Shown here: positions 52,538 to 64,000 of the stretch, one piece after another | Layout: every line of letters begins with the position of its first letter | How positions within the stretch are numbered: position 1 is the stretch's first letter | Assembly: GCA_013396635.1 (NCBI GenBank) | Contig: WBMW01005524.1 | Location: 16,642-80,641 of the forward strand | Direction: 5' to 3' | Length of the DNA: 64,000 nt | Source: Penelope pileata | Taxonomy: Eukaryota; Chordata; Aves; Galliformes; Cracidae | Notes under the pieces: generated by a model | The model's database searches: none | What the model was told of the DNA's origin: nothing | Seen by the model: only the letters and a program-made list of their open reading frames with translations | Made by a program: the position numbers and the translations under genes

Positions 52538-55500
52538 CTAACAAAGTTCTTTGTTAGTGTTTGAGATGAGGTTTAATTGAGGGATTTGTGCTGAATGTTC
52601 TTTCGCTTTGAGCCTTAGTGCTGCAATGCTCAATGTTTTCCTTTCAACTGCTGCTGGATCAGTGAAGGCAGTAAGAGCAGAGTCTGACGGGGGGCCGGGA
52701 GCTTTCATTAGTACTGAAGCTGTTGTCATGAGAGGATTTAAAGCATTGAGAAACCTGTATTTGAAAGAAGTCAATATTATCCAAACTAAGAATTGTTTTG
52801 GAGAACAAGTACTTACTGAGTTGCAGGTAAATAAAATAGTATTAGGAAACAATTTGCCAAATTTTCCAGTTTCTTCCAAATGTACATTTTGTTTTGCAGA
52901 ACGTATTTTAGCTTTATTTTGGAGTAAGGTGTCTTGCTCGTAAACAAAAACAAACAAAGAAAAAACACTTTGAAGTGAAATAAGACAGCTTTGAAATTGA
53001 AATCAGACACGGCAAGCAGATACCTGGAACGCTGACCACCTGCTTTACTCCTAATGCTAAACCCTTTCTGAACAAATCTTGGATGTTGGAGATCAGTCTG
53101 TTCTGTGAGAACAACACATCATCTCACAGAAAGACCCATGGATGTACCTGTTCATGCAGCTGAGTTATTCAGACAACATATTACATGAGAAAAGCAGCTG
53201 TCTGTGCGGCAGGCAGACCTGTCTGGTAACGTGGAACTATGACACAGGCTGTGATTCCAGCAAGAAAAGAGCACTATCTTTTCTCCTTGTGTGTATGTAT
53301 GTACACATGCACACATACATGCACTGCATACATGTGTATACATGTATGCATGTGCATGTATATATGCATGTGTATACATGCATACATGTATGCTTTTTGG
53401 TATCTTATGGACTGCATTAGAACCTTTTGACTTCCTGAGAAAGAAGGACTAAAACCTTTATTCTGTCACATCTCCTAGAAGCCAGCTCTGCCTGCCGTCA
53501 TGTCTTCAAGGTGTGTAAACCTGTGTCAGGATGCAAGACAAGGATAGAGTTGAAGCCTCTTACATTACAGCAGTCTATGTAAAGACCAAAATTCAGTGAG
53601 ACCAACATTTCACAACTGTTGTTGAAACAGCAATTACATATTAAGTTTTCACTGGCATGACTTAAAACTAAATCTTGTTTTGTTTTTTTTTTTCCTAACT
53701 GAGTGATCCCACACAGGAACTAGCCTCATTTTAGTAAGTTTATTTCTCTGTGAGAGTACATTTATTTAAGAACATATGTAAGTATCAAACAAAGGCAATA
53801 TTTTTTACCAGTTTTGAGATTTAGAAAAAAAAAAAAACAACCTCTATACCTTCCAAAATGTGGACTTAAAATAGGATTTCCGAAGAGAGAAGTCCAGGTA
53901 AGGTGGCTGAGGCCAAACGGCCCTGAGGTTGAAGAACTAATGGCTGGAGTTGGAGACATGGATGGCACAGCCAATGTTGAAAAAGACATTGACCTCCACG
54001 TGTGATCTAGGATGAGAGAATTGCTCACTGGAACATCCAAAAATAGACCAAGTGGGTGCGCTAAGGAGATTCCTGGAACAGTCCCCAGAATTTCAGTTTT
54101 TTCACGTTTCCTCCACTTTGCCCTTCTGTTTTGGAACCAGACCTTCAACAAGAAATCATAAAGGCATTAGCTGAACTTACTCTGCAATTTGTCTTACCAA
54201 CTACTACTGCACGCAGCAACAGAGATGGCAAAATATTCACTGTTAAACCAAAGCACACTTCTTAGTATTAAAGATCCATTCACAAATACCTTAGTGGGTT
54301 TATTAACAAATAAATCGGTTATAAAATTTGACTACTATAAATTTGACTACTCTATCTCTGACTGAATAGTTCCATACAGTTTAAAGCCATGGTAATATAT
54401 AAACCTATCACCTGAGAACTTACAATGAGTTATTAAAATAATTATTCTGCCTTTCATGAGATATTTATTGAAAATTAAATTTCAGCAAAGCATTTCAAAA
54501 GGTGGCTACTTCTGTAGGGATACCTCAAGAAGCACCTGAATCATAACTGTACGAGTAAGTAGGCCAAATCTGTGGGCTGTGCTTTTTATCTTGATGGACA
54601 GACCATTCATGAGGAGATTTAAAAGTAAAATGAAAAGCTTTTGTTATATATCAGGAATGCAAACAACATAGAGTTATGACAGTGATTAACTGAATTGCAG
54701 TGGAAGCCAATACGAAACTATAAAATCTAATAAATTGTAACAGAACAGGCCATCAAGCTGTTCCTAAAGGGGTTTTAACGAGTACTGGTTTTGTGCGGTT
54801 AAGCTGTAGAGTGCACTGCCTCTTCGAGCCTGATTAGTCATTATTTAAGCTCAGTAAGCATCTTTTAAAGAATTTAGTCAATCTAATTAATAGATCAGAA
54901 AACTGATTCTTCACACTTACTCCTTGCTAAGGAGTTCACTGAGCTGAACCTTTCAGACCCAGTATGGTAGAAAAGAGTAGAGTGAGGAGTATCACCACTA
55001 GAACAGTTGTGAGAGGGCTTTTCAAAAAGAAAATAAAAAAATATTGTCAAACTGCACTGCTGAAATTGCACACTCAAAATCTCAGTGCATTCAGCTGGTC
55101 AGGTTTTTGAGTCCCCCCTGCACTGGGGGCCATTCAAGCTGGATTCTGGACTGGATCTGGACTTGGAAGAAAGATATTAGCTGTGGTCCATAATCTCATT
55201 CAGCAGTCTTGTGTATAATTAGTGTTGAAATCCAGTGAACTGCTTGTGAAAGTGTTCTTTGTATAATATGTCCAAATTAGGATTCAATATTTAGTAGAGA
55301 ATGGTAATACAAGGAAAAAGATTTCTTGGAAAGACCATCATCTTCTATCCTAAACAGAATTAAGGCTTTCTGAAATTCACTTCTGATTTAGGACAAAGGT
55401 AGACTTGAAAGACAAAGGTCATTTATCATGCAATGTATTTATCTTCATAATAAGAATCCACCAATGTCGCTAAAACAAATTAAAATCATAAACTGTAGAG

Positions 55501-58500
55501 ATTAGCAGATGCTAAAATAGTTATTTCTTTGGCATCAGCCTCTGAAATATCCAAATTCTACGGAGATATGTATTATGACAATCTCTGATTTTTTATGAAT
55601 GTATGCTTTTTAATAGTTGATTATTGTACCTGCAATTATATTTCAGTCAAAAAATACCTTAGGAGTTCTAAGTTTCTTTTGTATAACATCTAAAAATTGG
55701 GGTTTGGAGGTTCCCAGCTCCATTGCTCTCTTTAATATCAGAAATGTCAGGTAACAATTTGCAGTGACTAATTCACCTTCAGGTACTAAAACAACAGCAA
55801 AGCCCCCACAAACCGGGGTGCTGACACCCAAACGGGAGGCTGCAGCCGGCTGTGGAATGCCACAGACCTGCTGTCCTGTGCCTGATGTTCCAGTGACATT
55901 TACTCTTCCAAAGAATTTGCTGTGGTGCTCCCAAGAACAGGATGAAGAATTACTGCTATATTTCTTTCATTGCATACTGTCTTCACACCGGCAAATTGCT
56001 GCCCTCCTGTAGGAGGAATTCATGTCGCTCAGGTTAGGTACCTAAGTGAACAGGTAATGGGCAGAAGGGAGGTGCACTTAAAAGTTTTAAGTGCTCTTAT
56101 TCACTCTTTGAGAATATCTCCAAAACCCACAGATTTTAAATGACTAGATGACTCCCCAAAGGAGTATCGGAACCAGCAGAACGCCAGGAGGCTGTGCCTG
56201 CACAAGAGCGGAGGACTGAATGCCTGGTCTGTACTAGTCCACATCTTGGGGACTGGTAAGAAAAATGAGCTTAATCACTGCAAACAGGTTACTTTAAATT
56301 ACTTGAAAGCAGTAAGCTTATATTCGTAAGTGTAATCTCAAATATTTTTAAGTGGAACTTAGCTGAGATTTTACAGAAGATCACAAACTCAAAGTTGTTA
56401 GTATGTTCTGTTAGAATAAAATCTAATTAAAAAGGCAGTGAACTTTCCCACGCTGCACATATACAAATAAAACCTTTCCTAAAAAGGAAATAACATGCTG
56501 CAATCTCTTCTTCATAAAGAAGCCTAAGAAGAAATGTGTGCTTCTCTGCTTTTTCTGTCCTGAAGTAAATACATTTGATCATTCAAACTTATACTTTTAA
56601 ATATTATAGATGATTTGGGGTTTAAACTAAACTTAGTCATCTCTCAGACTTTGTATTTACCAAACTGGAAGGAAATAGCAGCACTGATCTCTAATAATTA
56701 TCTTTAGAAAAAAGCTGGCTTTCAGATCCTTACTGGTCAAGTCAAGTGATAAAAGGGGCACAGGCACACCTCATAGCAACAAACAATGTGCATATTACAG
56801 TCATCATCATTCAGATTAGGCATCTTGAAGCTCTTGTTAAGCAGTTCGCCTTTGCTTCTTTTAAAAGGCTTTACTTGCCTTTACTGTATTTTCATATATA
56901 TTTGAAGCACCAAACTAAACATAAGAGAAACTGCTATACAAGTCTTAAGATTTTTGTAGTATGAGTGCAATAGCAGTGAAACAATATTTTGGGAAAAAAT
57001 GCATTACTTAACTATTTGAGTACTCTCAAAGGAAGATGAATTTTAGACTAACATGGTTGAATTGTACGCTAAATTATCCAGATTACTTTTGTAATTACTA
57101 GCGCTGCACACACCTGACAAAAGAGATTTAAAAAGAAAATGTAAGCATGGAAAATTTGATAGTTTTCTTCTGGTAATTTTCTTTAAAGACACATCTTACT
57201 TAATCGATGTCATACCTAGTATTGATTAAAAAGATTTACAGAGGTGACTCACTGCATCACATTTCTGCTGTAGCTGAATACAGGATCCTCATCAGAAAAT
57301 ACGGCAAGGACACTCAGATCAGTTACATTTGTAAGCTGATGTTTTAACACTGATCTCGTTTACAGAACTAAGATACTCAAGCAACGGTTCAGTCTATATA
57401 CTAAGAAAATAAAACATTCCTTTAACTTTTTCTTATTTTCTTCCTGCAGCAAAAATATGAATAAGGAGCAGAATGGCAAGAACAGATGTAAGTAGTGCGG
57501 GAGACTTTCCCAACACAGACTGAGACTATGAAAATGTTTTGCAGACTCTCACTCTGCCCCTTTTCCAACGTAAGGAAGAATGCAAAGATTCTTGCTGCCA
57601 GCTCTTCCCCTCCTCTGTACAAGCAAATACAGGGAGCCTGGGGGCCAATCTCTTTGAAGATATGCTGAAATGAGAATAGGTTAATCAGTAACTTTTTGCC
57701 ATACTTGTTCATTTTCATGTAAGGCTCAAAAAGGCAAGGGTGAGTGATAACACAGTGGCTCGTACCAATTTCAGTTCATTGTCAGAGGAGTCTCCCCAGA
57801 GAAGAAGACCTCAATTTGAAAACACTGAGGTGAAGAAGTGGTCTGATTGAATTTAATAAGATTAATTAGTTTCCTGGAGTTACGTTGGAGCAAGTTACAG
57901 TTACTGCTTTTCATGTAACTTGTAATTTACTGTATATCACCATCTCTATGCATCCTTTTAGCTCCAGGCTTAGTTGTCTTCCATCTACCACGGGACAAGA
58001 ACATGTACACAAGCAAAATCACTGTGCACTGGAAGTTCCCCCTAAGCAAACCGTGCTGTCTCAGTGCTTCTGCCCAGAGGACTTGTCAGGATCTGCATCT
58101 GACAAGGAGTGCGTAGGTGCAAGGAACAGCTCTGTGACATTCCTTCCATCCATCGGGGCTACATGAGCTCTGCTATGTTGCTCGTCAGTTCCTTTCTGAC
58201 TCCGTCAAACCTAAACATTCCCATGCCTTTTAGGTGATAAGGAGATGAGTTCCTCTTTGCCATCTACCATTGCACCACTCCTTCACCACTCAGACTACAG
58301 AGTGAGCAACCTACGAAGTGAACATGACAGTGACAGGTAAGTTAGCAGCCTTTCCACCTGTGTCCTTCCACCTGTAGATGCCATGTGTTGCTGTCAGATA
58401 CAGAGGTATCTCACTGACTAGTTTTACTGCTTGGTGGTGGGAGAGGGAAGAGCACGTAATTTCCTCCAAATCCACAAAACAGATACAAACAGTACATCCA

Positions 58501-59764
58501 GCTGTTCTCAGACGAGCAAACTGTGAAGTACCACAAATATTTCTAAGGACCTTCTCTGAAAATGGTGCATGTTAAAATAAAATGCAAAAAACATTACAGC
58601 CTTACAGATGCTAGCTAGTGTGAATCACTGCAGATCCAGTGACGTAAGTAAGGACAACATGTATAAGCCAGGATCTGGCATCAACAGTAATAAAGCTAAG
58701 CAGGAGTAAGTCGGACTGTTGCAGTGAGCCACTGCCCCCAGCTCTGCCTTCCACAAATGCACATGTAGCCAGGGCTGTGCAGGAAGAGAGCTCAGTCAGT
58801 ATCTGATGCACAGCACAAGCCAAATTTAGTACGATTTCTGTTTTGCGCATGAAAATACTTTTAAAGTATTCATAGTGTGTGGAAGAATATTTTCAAAAAG
58901 AAAAAACACCACCACTAAAACGCCATCGTTCTTTACAAAAACAGACTTCCAGCTTACACTGGAGAGGAATCCAAATGAGCTACATCTTAAGAAGTATTAA
59001 ATATGAGCACTTAGTCAGGAAAACCCATTAGGGCATTTTTAGTTTAGGGAAACTGCAGGCTACAAGATGGCCCATCCCTTCTGTATGTCTCAAGTTCTAC
59101 GGGCACTGCTATTATCACAGCTCGGCTAGGGTGTAAAATTCTCCTGGACTGTTATGTGAATGTCAGATCAATCCTGTATGCGTTTTAACTGACAATTTAG
59201 AAGTGTGACACTTTCTTTGAGTCAAGTTAGAACAAGAGAAGGGTGCAAATTTCTCTCAGTGCCCCGGTGAGTAACTCAGGCTGCCCTGCAGAACCCTCAT
59301 TTGCTGTAACCCAGCCGAGCTTTTACGCTGTTCTTATAACCTCGGGGGGCCAGTACCTGCTTTAGACCCACGCGAACAGCAGCAAACGAGAGGGAAGTGT
59401 ACTGGGGGCACGTTTCCAGGGCGCTGCTCGGCCCCTGTCCCAGGCAGCTTCCCTGTTCCTCCGTCGTTCAGGAGCCGGCGGGCCAGGGCGGCGCCCCCCG
59501 GCCCCGCTCCGGGCAACCTCGCGGCCGCGGCGCCGTCACCCACCTGCACGCGGGCCTCCGTCAGCTCCAGGCGCAGGGCCAGCTCCTCCCTGCAGGGCAG
59601 CGCACCGTTAGCCGTCGCGCCCCGGGCCCCCGGCCCTCCGCCCAGCCCGCCCACGCCGCTACCTGGTGAACACGTCGGGGTAGTGCGATTTGCGGAAGGC
59701 GCGCTCCAGCTCCTCCAGCTGGAAGGAGGAGGTGCAGCGCCGGCGGGGCGGCGGGGGCCGCGCT
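52538..59764 (-). CDS. ESX1: ARX/ESX1-type paired-class homeobox gene (exons 2-5; first exon not found)
   Basis: Transcription factor gene, read leftward. Exons are 59663-59764 (upper end uncertain), 59544-59589 (46 bp), 53850-54142 and 52538-52754, with all phases consistent. The homeodomain runs from SSFQLEELERAFRKSHYPDV through FTREELALRLELTEARVQ to VWFQNRRAKWRKREK. A Gln at recognition-helix position 50 is present (WFQNRR). The 46-bp exon is typical of PRD-class genes. The next exon has LAHPLGLFLD and GLSHLTWTSLFGNP. The last exon has the OAR motif SIAALRLKAKEHSAQI and ends KELC. Human ARX has a near-parallel tail (SIAALRLKAKEHAAQL and a KEVC end). Human ESX1 shares the LAHPL segment and lies beside FAM199X, so the symbol rests on synteny. 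A merely ARX-like name is the alternative. Oddities: no in-frame ATG precedes exon 2, and the conserved homeodomain Phe8 is not seen. Confidence 0.9.
53285..53396. repeat. Alternating purine-pyrimidine TG/CA/TA tract with ATGCAT palindromes
   Basis: About 110 bp of almost uninterrupted alternating purine/pyrimidine steps made of words such as ATGCATGT, GTATACAT and CACATACATG. It lies in the last intron of the homeobox gene, about 530 bp upstream of the OAR exon. Such sequence can adopt Z-DNA or cruciform structures. Confidence 0.8.
54143..59543 (-). other. Homeobox gene intron between the 46-bp exon and the WFQNRR exon
   Basis: A 5.4-kb AT-rich intron splitting the homeodomain just before VWFQNRR, the standard PRD-class position. 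Only short unsupported open frames are present, including one at 55643-55831 minus. Confidence 0.8.
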
Positions 59765-60150
59765 CTGCATGGCGGCGGGCGGGCGACGGGCCGGGCTCCG
59801 CGCAGCACCGGGTTTTATTACCGAGGGCAAACGCCCGGCTCCGCGCTCCGACATTAGCATTTCATTAGTGTGCTGGCGTCAAGGCCGGGGGTGGGACGCG
59901 CCAGGGCCGGGCGGGCGGAGAGCCGCCCCGGCGGGACTGCCCCAGGTGGAGCCGCGAGCTTCTCTGCCGGGCCGGACCGTCACCCCTCCGAGCCCCCTCC
60001 CCCGGGGCCGTGCCGGTGCCTCCGGGCTGCTGGAGAGCTGCGGCCGGGCCGGCGCTCCGAGCTGCAGCAGCGCGAGGGGAACGCGCCCCGTGCCGCAGGA
60101 GAGTGGGTCCTGGAGGTAGGCTCTGCCGCCTCCGCAGAACTTAAGCTCGC
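59330..60150. promoter_or_regulatory. CpG island over homeobox exons 2-3 and upstream
   Basis: Strongly GC- and CpG-rich block covering the two 5'-most identified homeobox exons and about 400 bp upstream. It probably includes the promoter, or the first exon, of the homeobox gene. Long open frames within it on both strands are by-products of high GC. Confidence 0.6.
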
Positions 60151-61891
60151 TGAACTCAGCTTTTGGAAAGTGCCGTGTGCCAACAGGTGCGGGGAAATGC
60201 ACAGAAGCTTGCAAGATTGAGTGTCTGTATTTTTCCTGGAGATCTTTAGAATCTTTTCCTGTTTTGGTTCTGTTGTCAGCGCTGGTACAACAAAGGTTCC
60301 TCGACAGGAGGCCTGGGTGCTGTTTCCCACACACAGAGGCCCCCAGCAGTTCTGTGGGCTTGCTACAGGGTACTGCTGGAGAGTGACATAGAGTAGATCA
60401 CAAGGTGACTTGATCCCCAGGCCTGGATTTTGGAGGATGAGAATAAAGTGCCGTTTCCTAGAGACTTACAGAGTGTGCAGCAGAACAGGGATTAAAGGAA
60501 ATCAAATCCAAAAAACTGGCTAAAGCCAGACAAACTTCATTAGAAATGAGGCATAGATTTTAAAATACGTGTGTTTGTCGCTAATCCTTGAAACAGCATC
60601 ACTGATGAAGGTCTGGGTTATCTGTCTCAGAGTGTTCTCACATCGAGGCTGGCTGGTTTATGTTTTAGCTGAAACGTGACATCTGTCAGTGGGGAGATGT
60701 TGCCTGAGTCTGTGACCTGTCTTATGCCACCTGTCTGACTGGGTCATCTGCCGGTTCTTCCTGGCTGTTGTTGGCTCCACCAACAAATGACTTGCTCTTT
60801 TATTCTCTCTTCCCTCACCTCTCTGGAGCTCCATGTGCTTTAGTGCTGTTCTCTGACAGACTCCCTTCTCTCTGTCTCCCTGCTCTGCCCTGCCACAAGG
60901 CTCTTCATTGGGTCAGCCCTCAACTTTATTCCTTTCACTGCAAAAATTGTGTTTGGCGTGAAGCAATGCCTTGTGAACCCATTCCTGCAGCACCCTCTGT
61001 GAGAAGCTTTGGGGAAGCACTTGCAACACTTCCTTGTGCCTGTTCTTGGAAATATTTTGCTTTTTAAAAAAATAACTACAAGGCTGACATTTACAGAAAA
61101 TGGCCTTTACACAGAGTTTTCATGATACTTCACAGCTTCTTGTCCTGTTCAGATACTGACTCTCATTTCAAACCTCTGACTGTCTTTTCCCTTTTTGTCT
61201 TTTTAACATCCTGCTTAAATTTGTAGAACTGTGTTGCCATAGGATGGAAAGCTAGCTCTGCCCATGGCGCTGCGAGCTTGACTTAAGGGGTCAGAGCAAG
61301 GAAGTAGCGTGTACTTCTTGTCCTCTTTTAAAAACCTACTTGATTAGGACTGTAGCTGTTGCCAGAAGTGCCAGCAGTATCATGTGGGAATTCCGGAACT
61401 ACCTCTGAACAAGCCAGAGGAAGCGTTGCAGATGGAGCTGCCCAGTTTCTGGCTTGTTCTGGGTTAGCATTATGATTGCTGCCCTGGAGGGAGCTCACAG
61501 AGCCATAGGGTAAGTGCTGAGGGGAGAGGTCAATTCCTCTCAAGGGAGAGGAATTCCTGAGTCCCCACACATTGCTGTCGCTTTAATCTGTGGCTGTTTT
61601 AGAAGCATGGATTTGGGAAGTCATCTTCCCTTTCCAAGAAAGGTGTGGAAAACACAAGGTCCATCTGTAGCCTCTTGGAGGGGCAGAGGGCTGGACACAT
61701 GCACCCGTTAGAATGAGAAAACCTTTAGTCTTCTCCATCTGCCCTAAATTGACTGGGCATACTGAAGGAGAACAGCATACCTGGCTTATGGATAAGAGCT
61801 TCACTGCAGAAGTTGCCTGACTGGTGTGGGCCTTTGCCTGAGGGAATCCAACGCTGATTAATACAGGAGAACTTAATATAATTAAATGTTT
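60151..61891. other. Intergenic upstream of homeobox gene, no gene seen
   Basis: I searched the minus strand for an ARX-type first exon (octapeptide-like IDSILG) and did not see one. A 151-codon minus frame ending at 59879 has no recognisable motif. Confidence 0.5.
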
Positions 61892-62160
61892 CATAGAATC
61901 ACAGAATGGTTCAGGTTAGAAGGGACCTTAGAGATCATCTTGTTCCAATCTCCCTGCCATGGGCAAGGACACCTCCCACCAGACCAGGTTGCCCAAAGCC
62001 CCATCCAGCCTGGCCTTGAACACTGCCAGGGAGGGGGCATCCACCAGTTCTCTGGGCAACCTGTTCCAGCGTCTCACCACCCTCACAGTGCAGAATTTCC
62101 TCCTTATATCTAGTCTAAATCTACCCTCTTTCAGTTTATAGCCGTTTGTTCCATACAGAT
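61892..62160 (-). mobile_element. CR1 LINE 3' fragment
   Basis: It opens with tcatagaatcacagaatgg and continues through ggttagaagggaccttagag and the other usual CR1 3'-end text. The minus frame has FRLDIRRKFCTVRVVRRWN, the extreme C-terminus of CR1 ORF2. It is 5'-truncated near 62150. Confidence 0.93.
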
Positions 62161-63497
62161 TAGACAAAATGAAATACCTCATTTCTGCATGTTCTTGTGT
62201 AATCGTATGTGTGTTTCCTATGGTTTTAAGGGACTGTACCATACATTTACTCCACTAATAGGTAACCAGGATGTGTGAGCTATAGGTGGTGGAAGTGGGT
62301 GTGTTTTTTCCTAGCCCACTACTTCATGCTTCAAAGATGTAAGGAACTGCCTGTGTTCTCCCTGTTTGCAACAGTATTTTTTTAACAACTTGTAGATTCA
62401 CATACTGAAGACCTTACCTGTGTTAAAGGCTTAGAGCCTCATCTGAAGTGGGAACAGCACTGGTTATATGCAAATGTCTGTAATAGAGTTTTTTTCAGTT
62501 TCAGGAAACAGGATTTGAGCCTCAAGGGTCTTTGTCAGAACTCTATCACTTATGTTGCATTTAATATCTGCACAACCCTCCTTTCCAAGTTATATTTGCA
62601 CGTCTTTGCCCAAAGAGAAGACCCTGAATCTCAGAGACCAGATAGCGGATCTCCCAAAATAAAAAGTGACCATGTTTTACTGCTACTTTGTTCCAAACAA
62701 ACCATATCCAAGAACACCCAGAGCAGCAGATACAGTGCCATTATCTTCTTGCTAGGTCAGCAACAGCCATCCAACACAGGCTGACTTTTGTGAAAAGTAT
62801 TTTTCTGTGTTGTCCTCAGCAGAGCTTTTTATCAGGAAGTTGTTTTTCTTCCTACGGATGTGTTTTGCTAGTGTTTTTGTCTTTTGAAATTGAGGTAAGA
62901 ATAATTTTTATCACTGATGGCTAGATGAGGCGGTTAGTTCTATTACGAGTTTTTGCACATTGTTACAAGATGCTTCATCCTGTTAGTTCACTTTTCTAGC
63001 ATTCTCTCTTTGTGATTAGGTGAATCATACTCCTTGTGGAAACTTTCAAGGATGAATATATTTTAATATTCTTTCTAAGATATAGTGCAATTTTCCTTTT
63101 CTTGTGTTTGTATTTTTTGGGATGTCCTCAGGCAAATCACTTCTATACTGGTTAGACTTCTAACTTAGTATCTTGCAGTTGTATTGTATCTTAGCATGAG
63201 CTGGAGAACCTGTTTCATAGATGTAGTCCAATGCTATTGAAAAATGCCCTGAAAGAGTGTGATCTAAGCGACATTTTCATAATTTTCTGCTTAACCAACC
63301 TTGCTGTTACTGCTTTCTTGCTTTTCTTTGGCTCCCATACAAACTAAAATGTGACTGATAAATAACAAAGCTCTCCTTGTTTGAAAGCATTGAAAAGATG
63401 AAAGGAAACATATGTGTAACTTTGAAGAGGACAGCAGGGTTCAAGAGGGGACCTAATACTTGCTGCACTTGAAATGTTTGTTGGTTTGCTTTAAAGG
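62161..63497. other. Intergenic, no gene seen
   Basis: AT-rich DNA without a supported gene or recognisable repeat. Confidence 0.55.
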
Positions 63498-64000
63498 CAC
63501 ACGGATCATATGAGTTCAAGATCCATAGGGCATCAAGGAGGGTGCACAGCAAACTCATTACTCTGGACATCAGGAGAGCAGACTTTGACCTCTTCAGGGA
63601 TCTGCTTGACAGGGTGTCATGGGACAAAGCCCCGGAGGGAAGAGGGGCCCAAGAAAGCTGGTCAGTATTCAAGGGCCATCTCCTCCAAGCCCAGGAGCAG
63701 TGCATCCCGAAAAAGAAGACAGAGGGAAAGAATGCCAGGAGGCCTCCATGGATGAATAAGGAGCTCCTGGCCCTACTGGGGTGCAAAACAAAAGTCTACA
63801 AGGGAGTGGAAGCAAGAATGGGTTAGTTGGGAAGAATACAAGGAGGCTGTCCAAGCAGCCGGGGACCAGGTTAGGAAAGCTAAAGCCCAGGAAGAATTAA
63901 ATCTAACCAGGGATATAAAGGGGAACAAGAAGAATTTCTACAGGTATATCAGTGGTAAAAGGAAGGCAAGGGAAGAAGTGGGTCCTCTCCGGAAGGAAAC
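63498..64000 (+). mobile_element. CR1 LINE ORF2 segment, running off the window
   Basis: Plus-strand CR1 ORF2 between the endonuclease and RT domains. It reads RRVHSKLITLDIRRADFDLF, then KAPEGRGAQESW and KNARRPPWMNKELLAL. A frameshift at about 63820 follows, after which the frame resumes as WEEYKEAVQAAGDQVRKAKA and GNKKNFYRYISGKRKA. This is the only CR1 here that keeps ORF2 sequence upstream of RT, so a longer copy probably continues beyond 64000. The frameshift makes it non-autonomous. Confidence 0.93.

Noticed and set aside
53142..53430. Cys/His/Met-rich open frames (MYVHMHTYMH-like)
   Set aside because: They are translations of the alternating TGCATA repeat, not a protein gene.
53762..53849. 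Read-through C-terminus of the WFQNRR exon ending in a Phe-rich tail
   Set aside because: The tail is intron sequence containing a poly-A/T run. A GTATAG donor at 53849 splices in phase to the OAR exon, giving an ARX-like end.
59561..60334. Open frames of 99-151 codons upstream of and across the homeobox exon 2
   Set aside because: Pro/Ala/Arg-rich GC artefacts with no motif. None joins the homeodomain frame without a shift.
63307..63854. 159-codon minus-strand frame
   Set aside because: Antisense shadow of the CR1 ORF2 segment.
1..64000. Search for tRNA, rRNA, CRISPR, integrase or operon-like systems
   Set aside because: None seen; all structure fits a vertebrate nuclear locus with genes, LINEs and LTRs.

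Overview
The window is vertebrate nuclear DNA from a bird, probably galliform. The evidence is multi-exon genes with GT-AG introns, CpG-island promoters, many truncated CR1 LINEs and several avian-type endogenous retroviral LTRs. Two isolated N bases point to a draft assembly. There is nothing prokaryotic here: no operons, CRISPR arrays or plasmid functions. I found no convincing new multi-gene system; the interest is in gene structure and evolution.

Left part (1-17,800). Two genes diverge from one CpG island at about 8.7-9.5 kb. COMMD5 runs leftward, and its first three coding exons are clear (9023 to 5021). Its COMM-domain exons could not be found. FAM199X runs rightward with all six coding exons and intact splice phases (9205-17765, 381 codons plus stop). 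The two start codons are 181 bp apart, and CTCF-like motifs flank COMMD5 exon 1. Further left, at 2.0-2.6 kb on the minus strand, four phase-compatible exon-like segments suggest part of another gene that I cannot name.

Middle (17,800-52,500). This is a gene-poor interval with the FAM199X 3' UTR at its left end. At 26-32 kb a decayed multi-exon coiled-coil pseudogene (minus strand) is broken up by CR1, an ERV LTR and another LTR. Three diverged copies of one LTR family lie at about 31.1, 33.2 and 40.0 kb; the second sits inside a CR1. Other avian LTR remnants lie near 38.5, 41.6 and 46.6 kb.

Right part (52,500-64,000). A paired-class homeobox gene runs leftward from a GC-rich island (about 59.3-60.15 kb) to 52,538. 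The homeodomain is split by the usual 46-bp exon, and a separate last exon carries an OAR motif with an ARX-like C-terminus. Human ESX1 lies next to FAM199X at Xq22, so this is probably the bird counterpart of ESX1 with the ARX-like tail kept. Its first exon was not found, and the start of the homeodomain looks abnormal. The window ends inside a frameshifted CR1 ORF2 on the plus strand.

The order COMMD5 / FAM199X / ARX-ESX1-type homeobox is the organising feature. The three genes have no evident shared pathway: COMMD5 is a Commander-complex protein, FAM199X is uncharacterised and the homeobox gene is a developmental transcription factor.
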